64,000 bases of DNA from Choristoneura fumiferana (GCF_025370935.1 NC_133474.1:20490826-20554825), one strand, 5' to 3'; shown: positions 1 through 11,286, numbered from the stretch's first letter. Notes: generated by a model from the sequence alone, not told the origin. Translations and numbers: made by a program.

Positions 1-587
1 CCATTTTGGGATTATTACGTCAAAGTCAATATATTTAAAACAGTATATTTGACTGTGGCACAATAATGGCAGATCCGACTCTGTTAATAGTCACCGTCGA
101 TTTATTCTGTCCATTGTGCGTCTGAGAGCCAGGCATTGGGCTACCTGGCGGCTCACGCAATAAACAGGGACGTTATTCCAACATTCGAAAATCAAAGTTC
201 ATATTGCACTCTTTCGGTCATTTCCGTGTAAAATACCATTAGCGTGAGCAGAACGGCACGTCGGCGGCCACGCTTAATCGTAGCCGGGTCGGCAGGTACT
301 GGAAAGAGTTTGTGAAAAGGATGACGCTTTTTGAGGTGTTGTGTTCTTTTTAAATGATGACAATAGATTGTGCAGGATAACCTGGAATAGGATAAACGTA
401 AAATAAACGTGTTAATATCTCTTGAAATATGAATGGCAACGGATGGGACTCAGTTGAGTTAGACAAGTGTTTTTTTTATGCAAAAAGGCCGCCTACAATC
501 ACAACCTCGTCACACCAATTGTGATCATTTTTAGTCCCCACCCTCTCCTTGTCACACTCATTACTAAGAAAATCGCAATTATTTACT
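1..587. other. Unrecognised AT-rich sequence
   Basis: No repeat family or protein-like frame recognised. The short open frame at 467-670 runs into the hairpin element that follows and does not look coding. Confidence 0.5.
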
Positions 588-735
588 TTAAGAGGCTGTT
601 TCACCATCCATTGATTAGTGTTAACTGGCGGTTAGGTGTGATGCCGTCTCTATTTGTTTTGTTCGAATAGACGGAGACGGCATCACATTTAACCGTCAGT
701 TAACACTAATCAATGGATGGTGAAACAGCCCCTAA
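588..735. mobile_element. Hairpin MITE with ~60-bp terminal inverted repeats
   Basis: The left arm (about 588-650) and right arm (about 672-735) are almost perfect reverse complements, differing at only a few positions, around a short central loop. Both ends carry a TTA..GGCTGTTTCACC-type terminus. There is no coding capacity. Seen directly: the inverted arms. Inferred: a non-autonomous DNA transposon (MITE). The few arm differences suggest it is younger than most repeats here. Confidence 0.8.
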
Positions 736-883
736 GTGTCACAAATCGCGAGACTTCCCTACCCCCTACCCGGATGGTGTTGCAAGGCATCTTTCATTTG
801 GAATATCCTTGAAAAACCCGTACATCCTCAATTTGTAACAATAAAAAACCATGATCATAGATTACAAAATAATACCATTACAG

Positions 884-970
884 ATGGACAGACAGACACA
901 GATAGGCCGATATGGTGAAACTACTTGTTCTGTTTTTGCCATTTTAGCTACGGAACTCTAAAACAGGTAA
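884..970 (+). repeat. Fragment of the GGTTCCGTA repeat family
   Basis: A GGACAGACAGACACAG tract, then TGGTGAAACTA, TTCTGTTTTTGCCAT and GCTACGGAACTCTAAA. This matches the order at the end of the long copy at 58329-58949. Degenerate fragment only. Confidence 0.55.
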
Positions 971-1556
971 CGGCTAATTTTTGATATAGATATCCAATTC
1001 GGTGCTCAAAATGAGCTAAAGTTTCCTCTCAGCATTGATTCTTCCGTCACTTAACGTAATGTCACCTCTATTCAGTATTAATCCCCAACATCTATCTACG
1101 ATCCATTGTTCTCAATCAATTTCGCTCCAGAGGACTTTCTTTGTGTTCACAAAGAGCGTCTTTGACAATAAGGGCGCAAATTATTTGCAACAATAATGAC
1201 GTCTTTGGAAAAAAGGCTGACTTAAGCTGCTGGTGAAGTGATAAGGTCTGTACAAGGTTTTAGAACATTTAACGAGCAATATTTAAAATAGTGACGTTTA
1301 AAACTTGTAGAAGTTAACGTAAATGGGTGGGGCTGTGGGATATAATTAATATTGAGTTTATGTGGAACTGCATAAAAACATGCATGTGTCGCACAAACTT
1401 ATTTGTCTTGTATGCGTGCGTAGTGAGGTAAAAGATGGCAATTCAGAGAATAGGAGAGGTGTCATTTCGACGCTAATTTAATGAACAACCGACCAGGGGG
1501 GGCGGAGGTCAAGAGGAGGCCTTTGATAAGCATCGGGAAACTTTACCAGGCTATTT
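971..1556. other. Unrecognised sequence
   Basis: Nothing recognised; AT-rich with no protein-like frame. Confidence 0.45.
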
Positions 1557-1983
1557 TAAAAAAGAACCGGCCAAGTGCGAGTCGGACTCGCGCACCGAGG
1601 GTTCCGTATAAATATTTTTTATTGTATGATGTAACTAAAAATTTACGGTTTTCGCAATTTTTCCTTTATCTGTGCTATAAGACGTTGCTTCGTACCAAAT
1701 TTCAAGATGAGTTCACGGGAAGTACCCTGAAGGTTTTGATTCCCTTGCGAGTTTCGACAATTTACGGAAATTTGCGGCATAAACGGCTGTATCTTTTGAT
1801 TGCGTTGGCTTAGAAGTTTGAATATTTCACAGCTCTAAGGGACAGTAGACTTGAATATTTGATATAAATTTCAGCTTATAACTCCACGCGTTCCTGAGAA
1901 AAAGGGTCTTGACAGACGGACGGACAATAAAGTAATCCTATAAGGGTTCCATTTTTTCCTTTCGAGGTACGGAACCCTAAAAA
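1557..1983 (+). repeat. GGTTCCGTA repeat, ~425-bp copy
   Basis: Begins AACCGGCCAAGTGCGAGTC and GAGGGTTCCGTA, and ends with a GACGGACGGAC tract and GGTACGGAACCCTAAA. The ends therefore contain opposed GGTTCCGTA / ACGGAACCC motifs. The interior differs from the 23.4-kb and 58.3-kb copies, so it is a different subfamily. The open frame 1481-1813 lies inside the repeat and is not credible as a gene. Confidence 0.75.
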
Positions 1984-2540
1984 TTAGCAAACATTTTAGT
2001 CCCATTTTCATGTTAATTTAACTTGTTGTACGAAACGAAACTTAATCAATCGTGACTAAATTTGGGACCCTAAGGGCCTACGCCAGCTGAGGCGGTTTAC
2101 ACGGAGTGGGTGGATGCCTATTGAAAAATAGTATGAGCACGAATTTTACCTATACCCTGCTTTGAATGATGATGATGTAAAGTTGCACCGTGTCTTACGA
2201 AAATTTGTTTTCAAATCGTCCCCTCAAATGGCATTGTAAAATTTCGTTACATTGTTATGGAATCAAACCTGTAATCTCACGACACAGTCACGAGGTAAGT
2301 CACTCAGACCTTATCTCAGCCAGGCTTGAGGCTGTTCCCCACATTTTACCTTAAACTGCATCGTTGAGTAGGTATTCTACTTGAGCACTGCATTTTTGTC
2401 TCCCTGAAATAACAACTATTTATTTTCTTTTACTATGTAGAGTACGAGTAGATGAAGGAAGCGATACATGCCCTCGGTACCGCTCTGCTTTCAGAGCATT
2501 CGACATGAGGCATGGGGGTGGCAGGCGTGAGCTTAATCAA
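1984..2540. other. Unrecognised sequence
   Basis: No family recognised. It holds a short GATGATGATG run near 2167-2177, which may be the tail of an unrecognised retroposon. Confidence 0.4.
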
Positions 2541-2860
2541 ATTGGAAGCATTACACTTTCACTGAACGTAGATATAGTTAGTGTTTAGTTTTAGTTTCGT
2601 AACTAAGGGACCCCATACATCCCTGTATTATTATTATTATTTTCTTGTTATTTTTTCTTTAATTTTATACTGTAGTTTTTAAGTATTTTATTCGTAATTA
2701 CTTTATTTTGAAAAAATACTTTCTGCCAAGTTTCTTGCGGCGCATTCTTCTTGGCAATGATGGTCTTTCCGCAAGCGCTGGTAGTTTAAAAAATGACGTG
2801 TAAAAGTGCCCAATGCGGCATATTTACTAAATAATTGATTTGAATTTGAATTTGATGAAC
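2541..2860 (+). mobile_element. Non-LTR retrotransposon 3' UTR (copy 1 of 3)
   Basis: Shared landmarks with copies at 53131-53385 and 53526-53803: CACTGAACGTAGATATAG, TAGTGTTTAG, CATCCCTGTATTATTATT, GCGGCGCATTCTTCTT, GATGGTCTTTCCG, GTGTAAAAGTGCCCA and a terminal TTTGAATTTGAATTTGA repeat. A short A/T-rich repeated 3' tail with no preceding coding sequence is typical of 5'-truncated LINEs. The clade cannot be assigned from the 3' UTR alone. Confidence 0.65.
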
Positions 2861-3300
2861 TATAAAACACTAATTCCAAGATGCCCGAAACTAGTAAAAA
2901 TAAAACACTATTTAAAATTAAAATAAAAAATTGTTCAAGCACACCCAACTTATTATAGTCAGCGTCTTAAATGCCCAGGAAATAACATTCCAGGTAATAC
3001 AAAAGTCGATTTTGACTTTGCTTGCTCTGGACAAAATGTTGGCTCCGCACACATAACTTGCATATTTGAAGCGCCTCCTCTTGAACTCAAAAATCATGCG
3101 CAAGACCCCGACAATCCTGACATATTATGAATTACAAATTATAGTATCTCGTGATACGCTTGCTAGAGATAGAGGCGTATTGACCGGACACGATCGCCGC
3201 GGGCTGGGAGAGGTGATCTTTGGAAGGTATGGGTTCACTGTTGGACGGCACGCGACACGGGAACGTTTCATTTTTTGGAGCCGATGTATACGGAAATTTT
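2861..3300. other. Unrecognised sequence
   Basis: No repeat or gene recognised. Short open frames on both strands have no recognisable protein motifs. Confidence 0.4.
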
Positions 3301-3307
3301 ACGATGT

Positions 3308-3403
3308 CATCATACCTATATCATCATTATAAGCATTATTATTATTATACCTATAATATCATCATTATAAGCCGTAGAAACATTATTATTATTATTATTA
3401 TAT
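3308..3403. repeat. Short tandem duplication with ATT microsatellite
   Basis: CCTATATCATCATTATAAGC and CCTATAATATCATCATTATA occur about 34 bp apart, each followed by an (ATT)n run. This is a simple local duplication. Confidence 0.6.
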
Positions 3404-3565
3404 TTAGCCTATAACTGTGTCCCACTGCTGGGCAAAGGCCTCTCCTCTTGACTTCCAAATCTCCCTATCCAGAGCTATATTTGGCCACTCACTCAGTTCC
3501 GCGTCCAGGTCATCTCGCCATCTACGCCTCGGACTGGGCCGGGCATGTCTGCCGGATGCACCCAC
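3404..3565 (-). mobile_element. RTE-like LINE 3' end (subfamily with RRRWRDDL)
   Basis: The minus-strand frame ending at 3404 reads ..RPSPRRRWRDDLDAEL.., ..ALDREIWKSRGEAFAQQW and stops. This matches the conserved C-terminal tail of RTE-clade reverse transcriptases in insects, downstream of the catalytic domain. Only ~50 residues remain, so it is a 5'-truncated dead copy. It abuts, in opposite orientation, a different RTE subfamily beginning at ~3572. Confidence 0.7.
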
Positions 3566-3571
3566 AAAGAT

Positions 3572-3863
3572 GGGCGCACAAAACCACATGGTAGAAACAT
3601 AGCTGGAAAAATATGCAGGTTGAAGTGGCAATGGGCGGGCCACATCGTTCGAAGAACAGATAACCGTTGGGGAAGAAAAGTCCTCGAGTGGCGACCACGA
3701 ACCGGAAGACGAAGCGTTGGCAGGCCTCCCACCAGGTGGACTGACGACGTCGTGAGAGTTGCAGGAAACCGGTGGATGAAAGTGGCGAGTTGTTCATTGA
3801 TGCGTTCTAAGGGGGTGCCCTTTGTTCAGCAGTGGACGTCTTCCGGCTGATGATGATGATGAA
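3572..3863 (+). mobile_element. RTE-like LINE 3' end (subfamily 1)
   Basis: The plus frame encodes IAGKICRLKWQWAGHIVRR, then NRWGRKVLEWRPRTGRR, GRPPTRWTDDVV and finally FVQQWTSSG with a stop at 3848. A (GAT)n tail follows to about 3863. It is the C-terminal ~85 residues of an RTE-type reverse transcriptase plus a very short 3' UTR. Subfamily 1 recurs at 10612-10800 (-), 16056-16245 (-), 36308-36594 and 37537-37728 (-). Confidence 0.75.
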
Positions 3864-3892
3864 GCCATAGAAAGGACGTTGAATATAGGCCT

Positions 3893-3945
3893 CCCCCATA
3901 GACATCCAGTTGCTTCGGTGCATCCACCCTGAATCCGCGGCATTG
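3893..3945 (-). repeat. Short RTE-tail-like fragment
   Basis: TATAGGCCTCCCCCATAGAC resembles the reverse complement of the GGGGAGGCCTATG part of the RTE tails. It is very short and the assignment is weak. Confidence 0.35.
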
Positions 3946-3963
3946 AAAAATCCCCGTCATTGC

Positions 3964-4129
3964 CATTTCAATCCAATACCTCAAAAACGGCTGAACCGAT
4001 TTTAATGAAAACCGCAGGTGAAAAATTGCATCGAAATCGGTGTATCCACTTGACAGCTACGGTGTCACAGATATACACACATTGGCATCAAACTTGTAAC
4101 ACTTCTCTTTTTTGGTTAAAAATCAATTC
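3964..4129 (+). repeat. GGTGCCACAGACAG repeat family, degenerate copy
   Basis: Order of landmarks: CTCAAAAACGGCTGAACCGA, ATCGAAATCGGTG, AGCTACGGTGTCACAG, ATACACACA, then a CTCTTTTTTGGTTAAAA end. Better copies lie at 51504, 59752 and 60369. The family has no coding capacity and its class is not known to me. Confidence 0.65.
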
Positions 4130-4387
4130 AAATTAGCATTATTTTTGGTACACTTTTTTTTAAGTTTTGGGCCATGGGAACGCGCCCCCCTCTATATAGG
4201 GTAGCGGTCGAGCCTCCGGGTATCCCGTTAAGATCCAACACGCCTGCTCTATGCAAATATGTGACCCCCCTATCATCCTCCGACCACGCCGCCAAATCAT
4301 TTCTGGTATACCTACTATTATTTGTTTTAAGTTTTAACCTTGAGTTTTGCACAAAAATTTTATGCTGTGGTGAAGCTATAGTCCAAT
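4130..4387. other. Unrecognised sequence with a C-rich stretch
   Basis: Nothing recognised. It includes CCCCCCTCTATATAGGG and a second CCCCCC run, and there is no credible coding frame. Confidence 0.35.
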
Positions 4388-4458
4388 AGTCCAAGCCCAC
4401 TCTTTCTGAGAGGAAGCTTGTTCCCAGCAGTGGAACGTTATATAGGCTGGGATGATGG
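4388..4458 (+). mobile_element. tRNA-SINE 1, 3' end fragment
   Basis: Contains CCAAGCCCACTCTTTCTGAG, CCCAGCAGTGGAACGTTATA and GGCTGGGATGATG, the last ~70 bp of tRNA-SINE 1 (full copy at 12375-12674). Strong 5' truncation. Confidence 0.7.
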
Positions 4459-4469
4459 CGACTGAATAC

Positions 4470-4505
4470 TTGGTGCGCGAGTCCGACTGGCATTTGGCAG
4501 ACTTT
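4470..4505 (+). repeat. Fragment of the GGTTCCGTA family end
   Basis: GCGCGAGTCCGACTGGCATT-type terminus directly after the SINE fragment. Confidence 0.4.
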
Positions 4506-4609
4506 TGTGGGTACTTTCTTGATACCGATATTAATATAATCATAATTACTTACATTTCTAGAAAAAACAAAATTCCATCACATCTGTTCGTCGAGCGATA
4601 TCTTAGCAC

Positions 4610-4900
4610 AAGGAAAAAAGAAAGAAAAAAAAAAGATAAAGATAATTTATTTGTCAAACATGAGTTCCTATACAATTATTAAATTGAATATATAGATGTA
4701 CAATAATTTGATGTCCTGTCTTCATGTCTTGCCTTTCAGCATACAAATTTTAACTTATGTTAAATATTATACAACAAAAAAATAGGTTATTACAATCAAT
4801 ATTATTTAATTTATATAAATCATTTTGTAGATAAGATAAATAAGATCAGTGAACAATTGATCAGTATATATCTATAGATATTAACTGAATAATATGCCTT
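4610..4900 (-). mobile_element. Possible LINE 3' end with (TTTATC)-like tail
   Basis: Read on the minus strand, the segment ends GACAAATAAATTATCTTTAT and then an A/T-rich run, as in 3' tails of CR1/jockey-type elements. No coding remnant is visible. Weak assignment. Confidence 0.35.
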
Positions 4901-4904
4901 GTCG

Positions 4905-5445
4905 GTTAAAATCTTTCAATGCTTGAAACTGGTAATACTTCCTTCTCTGTTACAGTTTTGGTAGCTTATGTCAATTTTATGCTCAAATCTTAAATCCGGT
5001 TTGCCAGCGATTTAATTGCTTGCATTTCACTATTGTGAGCTCAACATAAGATAATAACGCAGTATCACCGAATTACCAAGTATCACCGATAAGCCAAGGT
5101 TTGCCTTACCTTCATCGTATCACCTCTTTAACTCTATACCTCGTTACTCGGGTTACCGCTGTGACTTGTTATTCTGTTTATCATTTTCAATTGGCAGTTG
5201 ACCCAAACTCCGCCAAATTGACATTCAATCCCACAACCATTGACAGGCAAACAGACCAAATTTCATTACATCAGCAGCCCGTTTCCAATTTGTGCAAAAA
5301 CCGTTGACATTCACACCTTCATTAGCAAAGCTATCGGAGCAAGTGAAAATTTCCAATTTAGCTGAGATCTTGCTTTGGGATGTGGAAATAGGGAGCTTGC
5401 CTCTGTGAGCTGTTGAATTTCATTAGGTTGGTATAAGAAGATTAA
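4905..5445. other. Unrecognised sequence
   Basis: No repeat or protein-like frame recognised. Confidence 0.4.
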
Positions 5446-5812
5446 TTTTTAAGGTTCCGTACCTCAAAATGAAAAAAAAGGATCACTTTGCAGTCCGTCC
5501 GTCCGTCGGTCTGCCAACCCTTTATCTCGGGAACGCGTGGAGATATCGAGTTAAAATTAAAACCATATACGCAAACCTACAGTTTCTTGAAGCTGTGAAA
5601 AAATCAAATCCCTAAGTTAACGTAAAAAAAGGCCAAAAAATGCTGCAAGCAAATAACGTACACATACACAACACACACACACAACACATTCAAGGGAATC
5701 AAAATTTGTAGGGTGTGGGGGTTTTGTTGACCTAGAACTATAAAATTTGTATTGGATATTCATAAATATCTACAAATTTGTCCGGAACCTCGACTCGCAC
5801 TGTTTTTTTGCC
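5446..5812 (-). repeat. GGTTCCGTA repeat, ~365-bp copy
   Basis: Begins AAGGTTCCGTACCTCAAAAT with a GTCCGTCCGTCCGTCGGTC tract, contains CTCGGGAACGCGTGGAGATA, and ends GGAACCTCGACTCGCACTG. The order is reversed relative to 1557-1983 and the same subfamily motif (ACGCGT) is present. It also contains an AC-rich microsatellite near 5662-5690. Confidence 0.7.
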
Positions 5813-7104
5813 AATTTTGAATCCATGTAACCAATTCATTGAAAGATACGTTTCATCTTTAACTATTGTTATTGTGTGATAGGTTCTTACCACAAGTAAT
5901 GTGCAACGATCCTATTGAGCCGAGCTTGAACATAAAGTGAGAAGAAATATCACGAGAATTATATCGCAGACAGTTCTTCAAACACTCGATGAGATCTTCA
6001 GACCTAAATAGCGCTTTTATATCGAATCATAAGTATAACAGTCCCGTCAATCAAAACTGTTTCCAGCTCGTAAAATATCGAAATCATAGAATCATTTCAA
6101 TAAAACCTGGGAATAAAATTAACGTCACTCAAGCAAGACTCTACCCTTCTAATCATTTCGTATGGGTAAAATGAATATTTTAACTCGACGACGCCAGATT
6201 AGGCGATAATGAGATGGCGTTTACATTTAATTTCCACCGGCACCTCGTTCAAGATGCATGCCAGGCATCGGGGTATGCATGCGGGTTTATGCTGCATATG
6301 CGAGATATATTGCATGAGGAATATTCGAGATTGAGCAAGTTAGAATTGGGATCTTGGGAACGCAATTTTCGTTTGGAGTTTTAACAGTGCATAATGTTAT
6401 GCATTCGCAGTGAAGTTTTGTTGGTGACACTTAGTTTTAGAGAGTTGCTTGAATATTTATTAGCACGGAATATTTATTGCTGTGCATTTAGATAGTGCGG
6501 GTGCGGGTAGCGGTTGTTTCAAAATTTTGAACATAAATCGCACTCTTAGATGAAAAGTAGGTAAAGCAACTCAAAATAATACCCCAATTTTGATTAGACT
6601 TCGATTTATATGTAGATGTTAAAGAATACAAACGAATATTTGCTATAAAATAATGCTATCCATTTTTTTAATCAGAATGAGAATTAAGGAATGCCTAACA
6701 GAATGGTCTCGGTAATGCCACGAGAGTTGAACTGAATGATTACACACACAGCTATATGAAGAACGGATTACAAAAAATAGAATGAATAAAATGAATGAGT
6801 TAGTAAAAACCTACAACTACTTAATCTTAACTCTGGTGGCACTAGTTATATTTAGAATGTTAACAAATATCTTAAAGCATCATAGTCAAAGCAAAATAGT
6901 ACGTATTTGGAGCTAATATAGCAATAAAGAAACATACAAAGAGGTTGCGGAAAACAGCTCGCTACACCTAGTGCTATAGTGCTATAGCGGCTCGATATAG
7001 ACTCTTTTCTTTCCCTAATATAAGGGTTCATGTCAAACTATTTTGTTATGACTTCACAAAACATTTTGTTTAAACAACATACCAATCAATGAACTAAAAT
7101 AATT
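5813..7104. other. Unrecognised AT-rich sequence
   Basis: No repeat family or credible coding frame identified. A GC-richer patch with several GCATGC/ATGCAT motifs occurs near 6250-6310. Short frames such as 5989-6174 show no motif. Confidence 0.4.
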
Positions 7105-7290
7105 TCTTTGTTCACCCGCGACCTTATGATAGTTAAGTTTATGGAAAATATGCATGTTCATGCAGTTCCTCCACCTCTACACTAAAACACACGCAAATCA
7201 CACAAACCCATCTATCACCACCAACACACTACACTGACGCGTTTCGAACTCAACCAGAGCTCATCTTCAGAGCAACAAAACCGTACACCA
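7105..7290. repeat. CTCACCCGCGACCTTA foldback family, one arm
   Basis: TTCACCCGCGACCTTATGAT, CCACCTCTACACTAAAACAC, CACAAACCCATCTATCACCA and ACGCGTTTCGAACTCAACC match copies at 16531-16786 and 51992-52260. Those copies have a second inverted terminus; it is not evident here, so this copy is probably truncated. Confidence 0.65.
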
Positions 7291-7914
7291 TGCTACCAGA
7301 TGTTAGACTGTAAACAACATATACCAAGAACACATCAGATTCTGAAAAGAAACTCCCATTTTCTTAGTAGTTATATCATACAAATCCCAACTATATTTCT
7401 GTCTCCATATTTCCGCAGCTAACCGTTTATTCTATATAGCTAAACTTCTCGAGTATAAATCTGGCTGTCATATCCGGCAAGGAACTTTTCCGGCCAAATT
7501 CCCTATTGATAGGCTCTGAGCGGGCTCCAAGAATGTACCATTCCCAACTTTAAATTAACATTTCCATATGTTTCTACAAGTTTAAATTCAAACTAATGCG
7601 TGTTTGCGGAATGCTCGGTTATTTGCTCGGGATATTTGTTTCTAGTTCAAATTCTGCGTAGAACTCAAAATATTGTATGAGATCTTTAGATTTTTAAGTT
7701 GCAAACTTGAATTTTCTTAAATTATTTTAGTGTGGCATAAAATGTTTATCTGTAATATTATTTTAAAAATGGCGGCCGTGATAATTAGATTTTCATATAA
7801 AATAGCCAACTATTATATTTATATTTCTTTGCATGCTTATGCCTAATTACTATACGAAAATAAATTTAAATTGCTTTTTTTTCGCTGAATTATTTTTCAG
7901 CTGTATCACAACAA
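7291..7914. other. Unrecognised AT-rich sequence
   Basis: Nothing recognised. Confidence 0.4.
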
Positions 7915-8110
7915 GACGCCATGAGCAAGATGTCTTGGCTCCGTAATATCAGAGAGTGGACAGGGATCAAAACCGGCGAGTAACTGTTCAGATTGGCGCT
8001 TTACAAGAAAAAGCACAAGGAGCTGACTGCCAACCTTCAGTAATGGAGTGGCACTTGAAGAAGAAGAGAGTATCACAACAATGTGGGATTGATGTCTTTT
8101 TATTTCAGAT
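7915..8110 (+). pseudogene. RTE/BovB-like reverse transcriptase C-terminal remnant
   Basis: From 7921 the plus frame reads MSKMSWLRNIREWTGIKTGE, an in-frame TAA at 7981, LFRLALYKK.., ELTANLQ and a second TAA at 8041. The SWLRNIREWTG..LFRLA pattern is the C-terminal tail of RTE-type LINE polyproteins, from family knowledge. About 60 codons survive with two stops, so it is non-functional. It differs from the WRPRTGRR subfamilies elsewhere here, showing at least two RTE-like lineages. Confidence 0.65.
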
Positions 8111-8164
8111 TGTATATAAACACAGGTATCATCAGATCACATTTCATATTGATAATTTAAAATT

Positions 8165-8300
8165 AATAATTATTAATAATAATAATAAAAATGTTTATTG
8201 TACTCAAAAACAAGTTTGTACAAAAAGATCTTATGTAAGTGGTCGAGCTTTCGACCCCTAAACTTGGTTTAAACCTGTGCTTTAGGGGCTTGAGTTCGTC
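8165..8300 (-). mobile_element. Possible LINE 3' tail, GTACAATAAACATTTTT(ATT)n
   Basis: On the minus strand this reads ..TTTTTGTACAAACTTG.., GAGTACAATAAACATTTTTA and then an (ATT)n tail. This polyadenylation-signal-like AATAAA followed by a simple repeat is typical of non-LTR 3' ends. No RT coding was recognised upstream. Confidence 0.4.
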
Positions 8301-8309
8301 CGAAATTAA

Positions 8310-10450
8310 TGTCTCATTAATTAGTAGTAAAAATACGATATAGCTTCAATATAATTATTATAGTTCGTAATAATTTTACTTTGACGTCATAATTTCTTAT
8401 TCTATTAAGCTTCTTATAACAATTCCATCAGCTACATTCACTTAAAGACAAATCTATTAACAATATCTTCACCTTCAAGTAAATTCCAACTCTTGCAGAA
8501 TCGATACATTAAAACTTTCCAACTGCATCGGAAGCTGATCTAACAATTTTCGTCTTAGAGCAGAAGTACTTTTAACTTCAAAGAGATAAAGGCAACCTAA
8601 CAGGCAATTTAAGTTTTTCTTGGCGAAACTTGGTCCTGCTTTGGGTTGGACGACCCCAACAAGCTGTGGACGGACTGTGTCAATTTTCCAGCTTTGGATA
8701 ATGATTTCTGCCTCTCATTCCCTCACTAATTTGTCAAAACAAACAAAAATTACAGCCAGCAAAAGAAAGCTTGTATTAAAAATGTAATACTTAACAAATA
8801 CTTATTACAAGCCTGTATTCCATTAATGTTTCAATGGCAATCTGAATGCCAAAACTTTCTGCTAAGTGGTTAGTTTCATAAGTAAAGGAAACGTAGTAAT
8901 TTCTATGAAACAATGCTACTGAACTTTAAGATCCCGCTACTTTACGTAACAGAAATGCAAATCGGCAAAACTAATTAAATAGTACATTTTACATGTTTTC
9001 AATCTTTAGTACAGTTTAGTACTAATACTAAACTGTACCAATTTCTTCCTTGTTTTCGTCATATTATATTATTTATTTATATAAACAATTTACCTTCCGT
9101 TTTATATTCACGCCAAAAATTTCACCAAGAACTATTTCATACCTGGATTATCGACACAGTATTGGCAAAACTGCTTCATTGTTTCAGTTGAACTCTGCGT
9201 CGACTATGCAACCAGAAAATGCCATTGGCTCCACGGCGCTCAACTTTACCTTCAAAACCGAATCATCGGACATTCGCGTTTAAATAACGCTGCGGCTTGG
9301 AACATATAAAATATGTATATATAAGTCAGTAAAATTGTCCAAATTTTCGGTGTACTGTTACTGGGGACGTAAATGTGTATTAATTATTCAACTGGCCAAA
9401 AAGGTTTTTAGTTGCCACTCAGTGGTGCCCAAATTGGTGGCGTTTGGGAAGCTGCAGTAAATAGCGTTAAAATACATTCAAAGGAGCAAAATACAACACC
9501 CTTAAATAAATCCCAAGTTTTTTTCATTAATATATCAGAGCTAGGTTTTTCCCCTCGACTCCGTCAGTGAAAAATTCGTTTATCGCTATCCCGTGGCAAC
9601 TTTTCAATTTTCCTGGAAAAGTATCCTGTGTCTTTTCAAAGATCTATCTTCATACAAAAAAAATTGGTTTCGCATTTATAATATTAGTGAGGATTCATTT
9701 GTTATTATCACAACAACAATCTTCCTATGGGTTTAAATATATTTGGAATTTTAACTATCTCTTTATGGATGCACATTTCTACTCTTTAAAGAAATGTAAA
9801 AAGTTTACACTATTGCCCGCTATTTATTTAAAAGGTTTTGTTTACTCGAAAGCTTGATTAATTTCAGAGGCATGGTTTGTTCCGGCATATCTGTGTATCA
9901 GGATTCATGCTAGCTTAACAGCAAATCTTTAAACCTTCTACTCAACATTAAATTCGTATAACAGTGGGTTTCTGCATAAAGATAAATCTTTATTGTATAG
10001 CGTTGAACTAAAATATCTTAATGTAACAAACAACTTCCGAGGTATTTTTGGATAAAATAAACTTTTTTTTAAGTGATTTTCGAAATAATTATTCAATTGA
10101 CTCACTCTTCCATTTTATATTTTGAGCTACAAAATATCTGTTGCATTTATTGCAGTGATATGAACAGTAGCTTAATATCAAAACTTTTTACAGCAAAAAG
10201 CGGAAAGAATTCAGCTGAAAACAGTTTCAGTTAATCGTTAATAAGTTTTTATTCAGGCGAGATTGAATCGCGCCGGAAACACTTGTACGAAATAAAAAAA
10301 GAAATAAAGATGGCTGAATATAAATTCCGCTTAAAACGGAGGGTTCTGGTGATATACAATTTCACTCGATCCTGTAATAAGCGAAGCTCAATAATAAAAA
10401 AAATATATATATGTTGCCATGTTCTAGACAGTTGCCAAACTTAGCCAAGC
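8310..10450. other. Unrecognised AT-rich sequence
   Basis: Over 2 kb with no family recognised other than the small hairpin at 9009-9038. Open frames such as 9050-9283 and 9567-9857 are short and low-complexity, with no recognisable domains. Confidence 0.4.
9009..9038. repeat. Perfect 13-bp inverted repeat with 4-nt loop
   Basis: GTACAGTTTAGTA, CTAA, TACTAAACTGTAC. An exact hairpin in otherwise featureless DNA; role unknown. Confidence 0.8.
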
Positions 10451-10550
10451 TTTGGTTGCTTCTCTTTACCACTTAAAGGGTTGACTAACGGAGAACCCTT
10501 AGGTATTTTCTTTTTGTACAATAAAGAGTTTTACTACTACTACTTAACTG
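10450..10550 (+). mobile_element. LINE 3' tail, GTACAATAAAGAGTTTTACT
   Basis: GAGAACCCTTAGGTATTTTC, TTTTTGTACAATAAAGAG and an (ACT)n tail. Related tails occur at 54825-54930 (+) and 59690-59750 (-). It includes a short AAGGGTT/AACCCTT stem. Confidence 0.5.
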
Positions 10551-10611
10551 ACAGTGGGTGAACATATTGCTCAAAGAACTAATGGCGATTTGGGACCACT
10601 GTGTTCTCGAC

Positions 10612-10800
10612 TCATCATCATCATCAGCCGGAAGACGTCCACAGATGAACAAAGACCTCCCCCTTAGACCGCCAAAATGAACGACAACTCGCCGCTTGCT
10701 CACAATGTCGTGTCCACGTTGTGGGAGGCCTGCCAACACTTCGTCTTCCAGTTCGTAGTCGCCAATCGAGGACCTTCTTCCCCAACGGTTATCTGTACTT
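10612..10800 (-). mobile_element. RTE-like LINE 3' end, subfamily 1
   Basis: The minus strand reads ACCGTTGGGGAAGAAGGTCC.., GGCAGGCCTCCCACAACGTG.. and GGACGTCTTCCGGCTGATGA with a GATGAT tail. It is the reverse of the 3640-3860 copy. The long minus frame 10485-11006 merely reads through it in a wrong frame. It is directly followed by a plus-strand RTE tail, an opposed pair. Confidence 0.7.
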
Positions 10801-10829
10801 GAGTAGCTACCGCGTACTGGAAGCATGGG

Positions 10830-10965
10830 CAGACTTTTCACAAAGTGGACAGATGACTTGATGAAGTTACGATGGGCGCAGGCAGCGTTTATCGGGGGAA
10901 GGCTTAATGTTTGGCAAAGTCTTTTGGCTGATAATGAGGATGGTGATGGATGACTGATGAGACAT
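10830..10965 (+). mobile_element. RTE-like LINE 3' end, divergent
   Basis: The plus frame resembles KWTDDLMKL.. and the segment ends TCTTTTGGCTGATAATGAGG and GATGGTGATGGATG. This is comparable in order to the RWTDDVV..SG-stop-(GAT)n tails. Divergent, so a moderate call. Confidence 0.5.
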
Positions 10966-11286
10966 CGATGCCAATATAATCTCACCAAGTAATATGAGCC
11001 GTTCAAACTAAACCTGGGTACTCATGACAGCTGTTCAGTGTATAAGACCACAAAGGTCCCGTTACCGACTTTACCTACGTTACGTTAACGTTCTTTTTTA
11101 AAATCGGTTATAGCCCACGTTGTTTACGGAACCCTAAATGAAATATAGCAGGCGTCAAATAAAAACGAGATCGCAATGAAATCGCTTTCGCTACGAATTG
11201 TTTATCCGGACGCTTTTTAGGGGTCTGTAAAAGAAAAACCCTAGAAATACTGATAGCAACGAATGTTTATGGGATGAATAAAAGAT
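10966..11286. other. Mostly unrecognised; one GGTTCCGTA-like scrap
   Basis: CGGAACCCTAAATG near 11125 resembles the end of the GGTTCCGTA family. Nothing else recognised. Confidence 0.35.

Noticed and set aside
10485..11006. 173-codon minus-strand frame
   Set aside because: It runs through an RTE tail in a non-RTE frame and a LINE tail.
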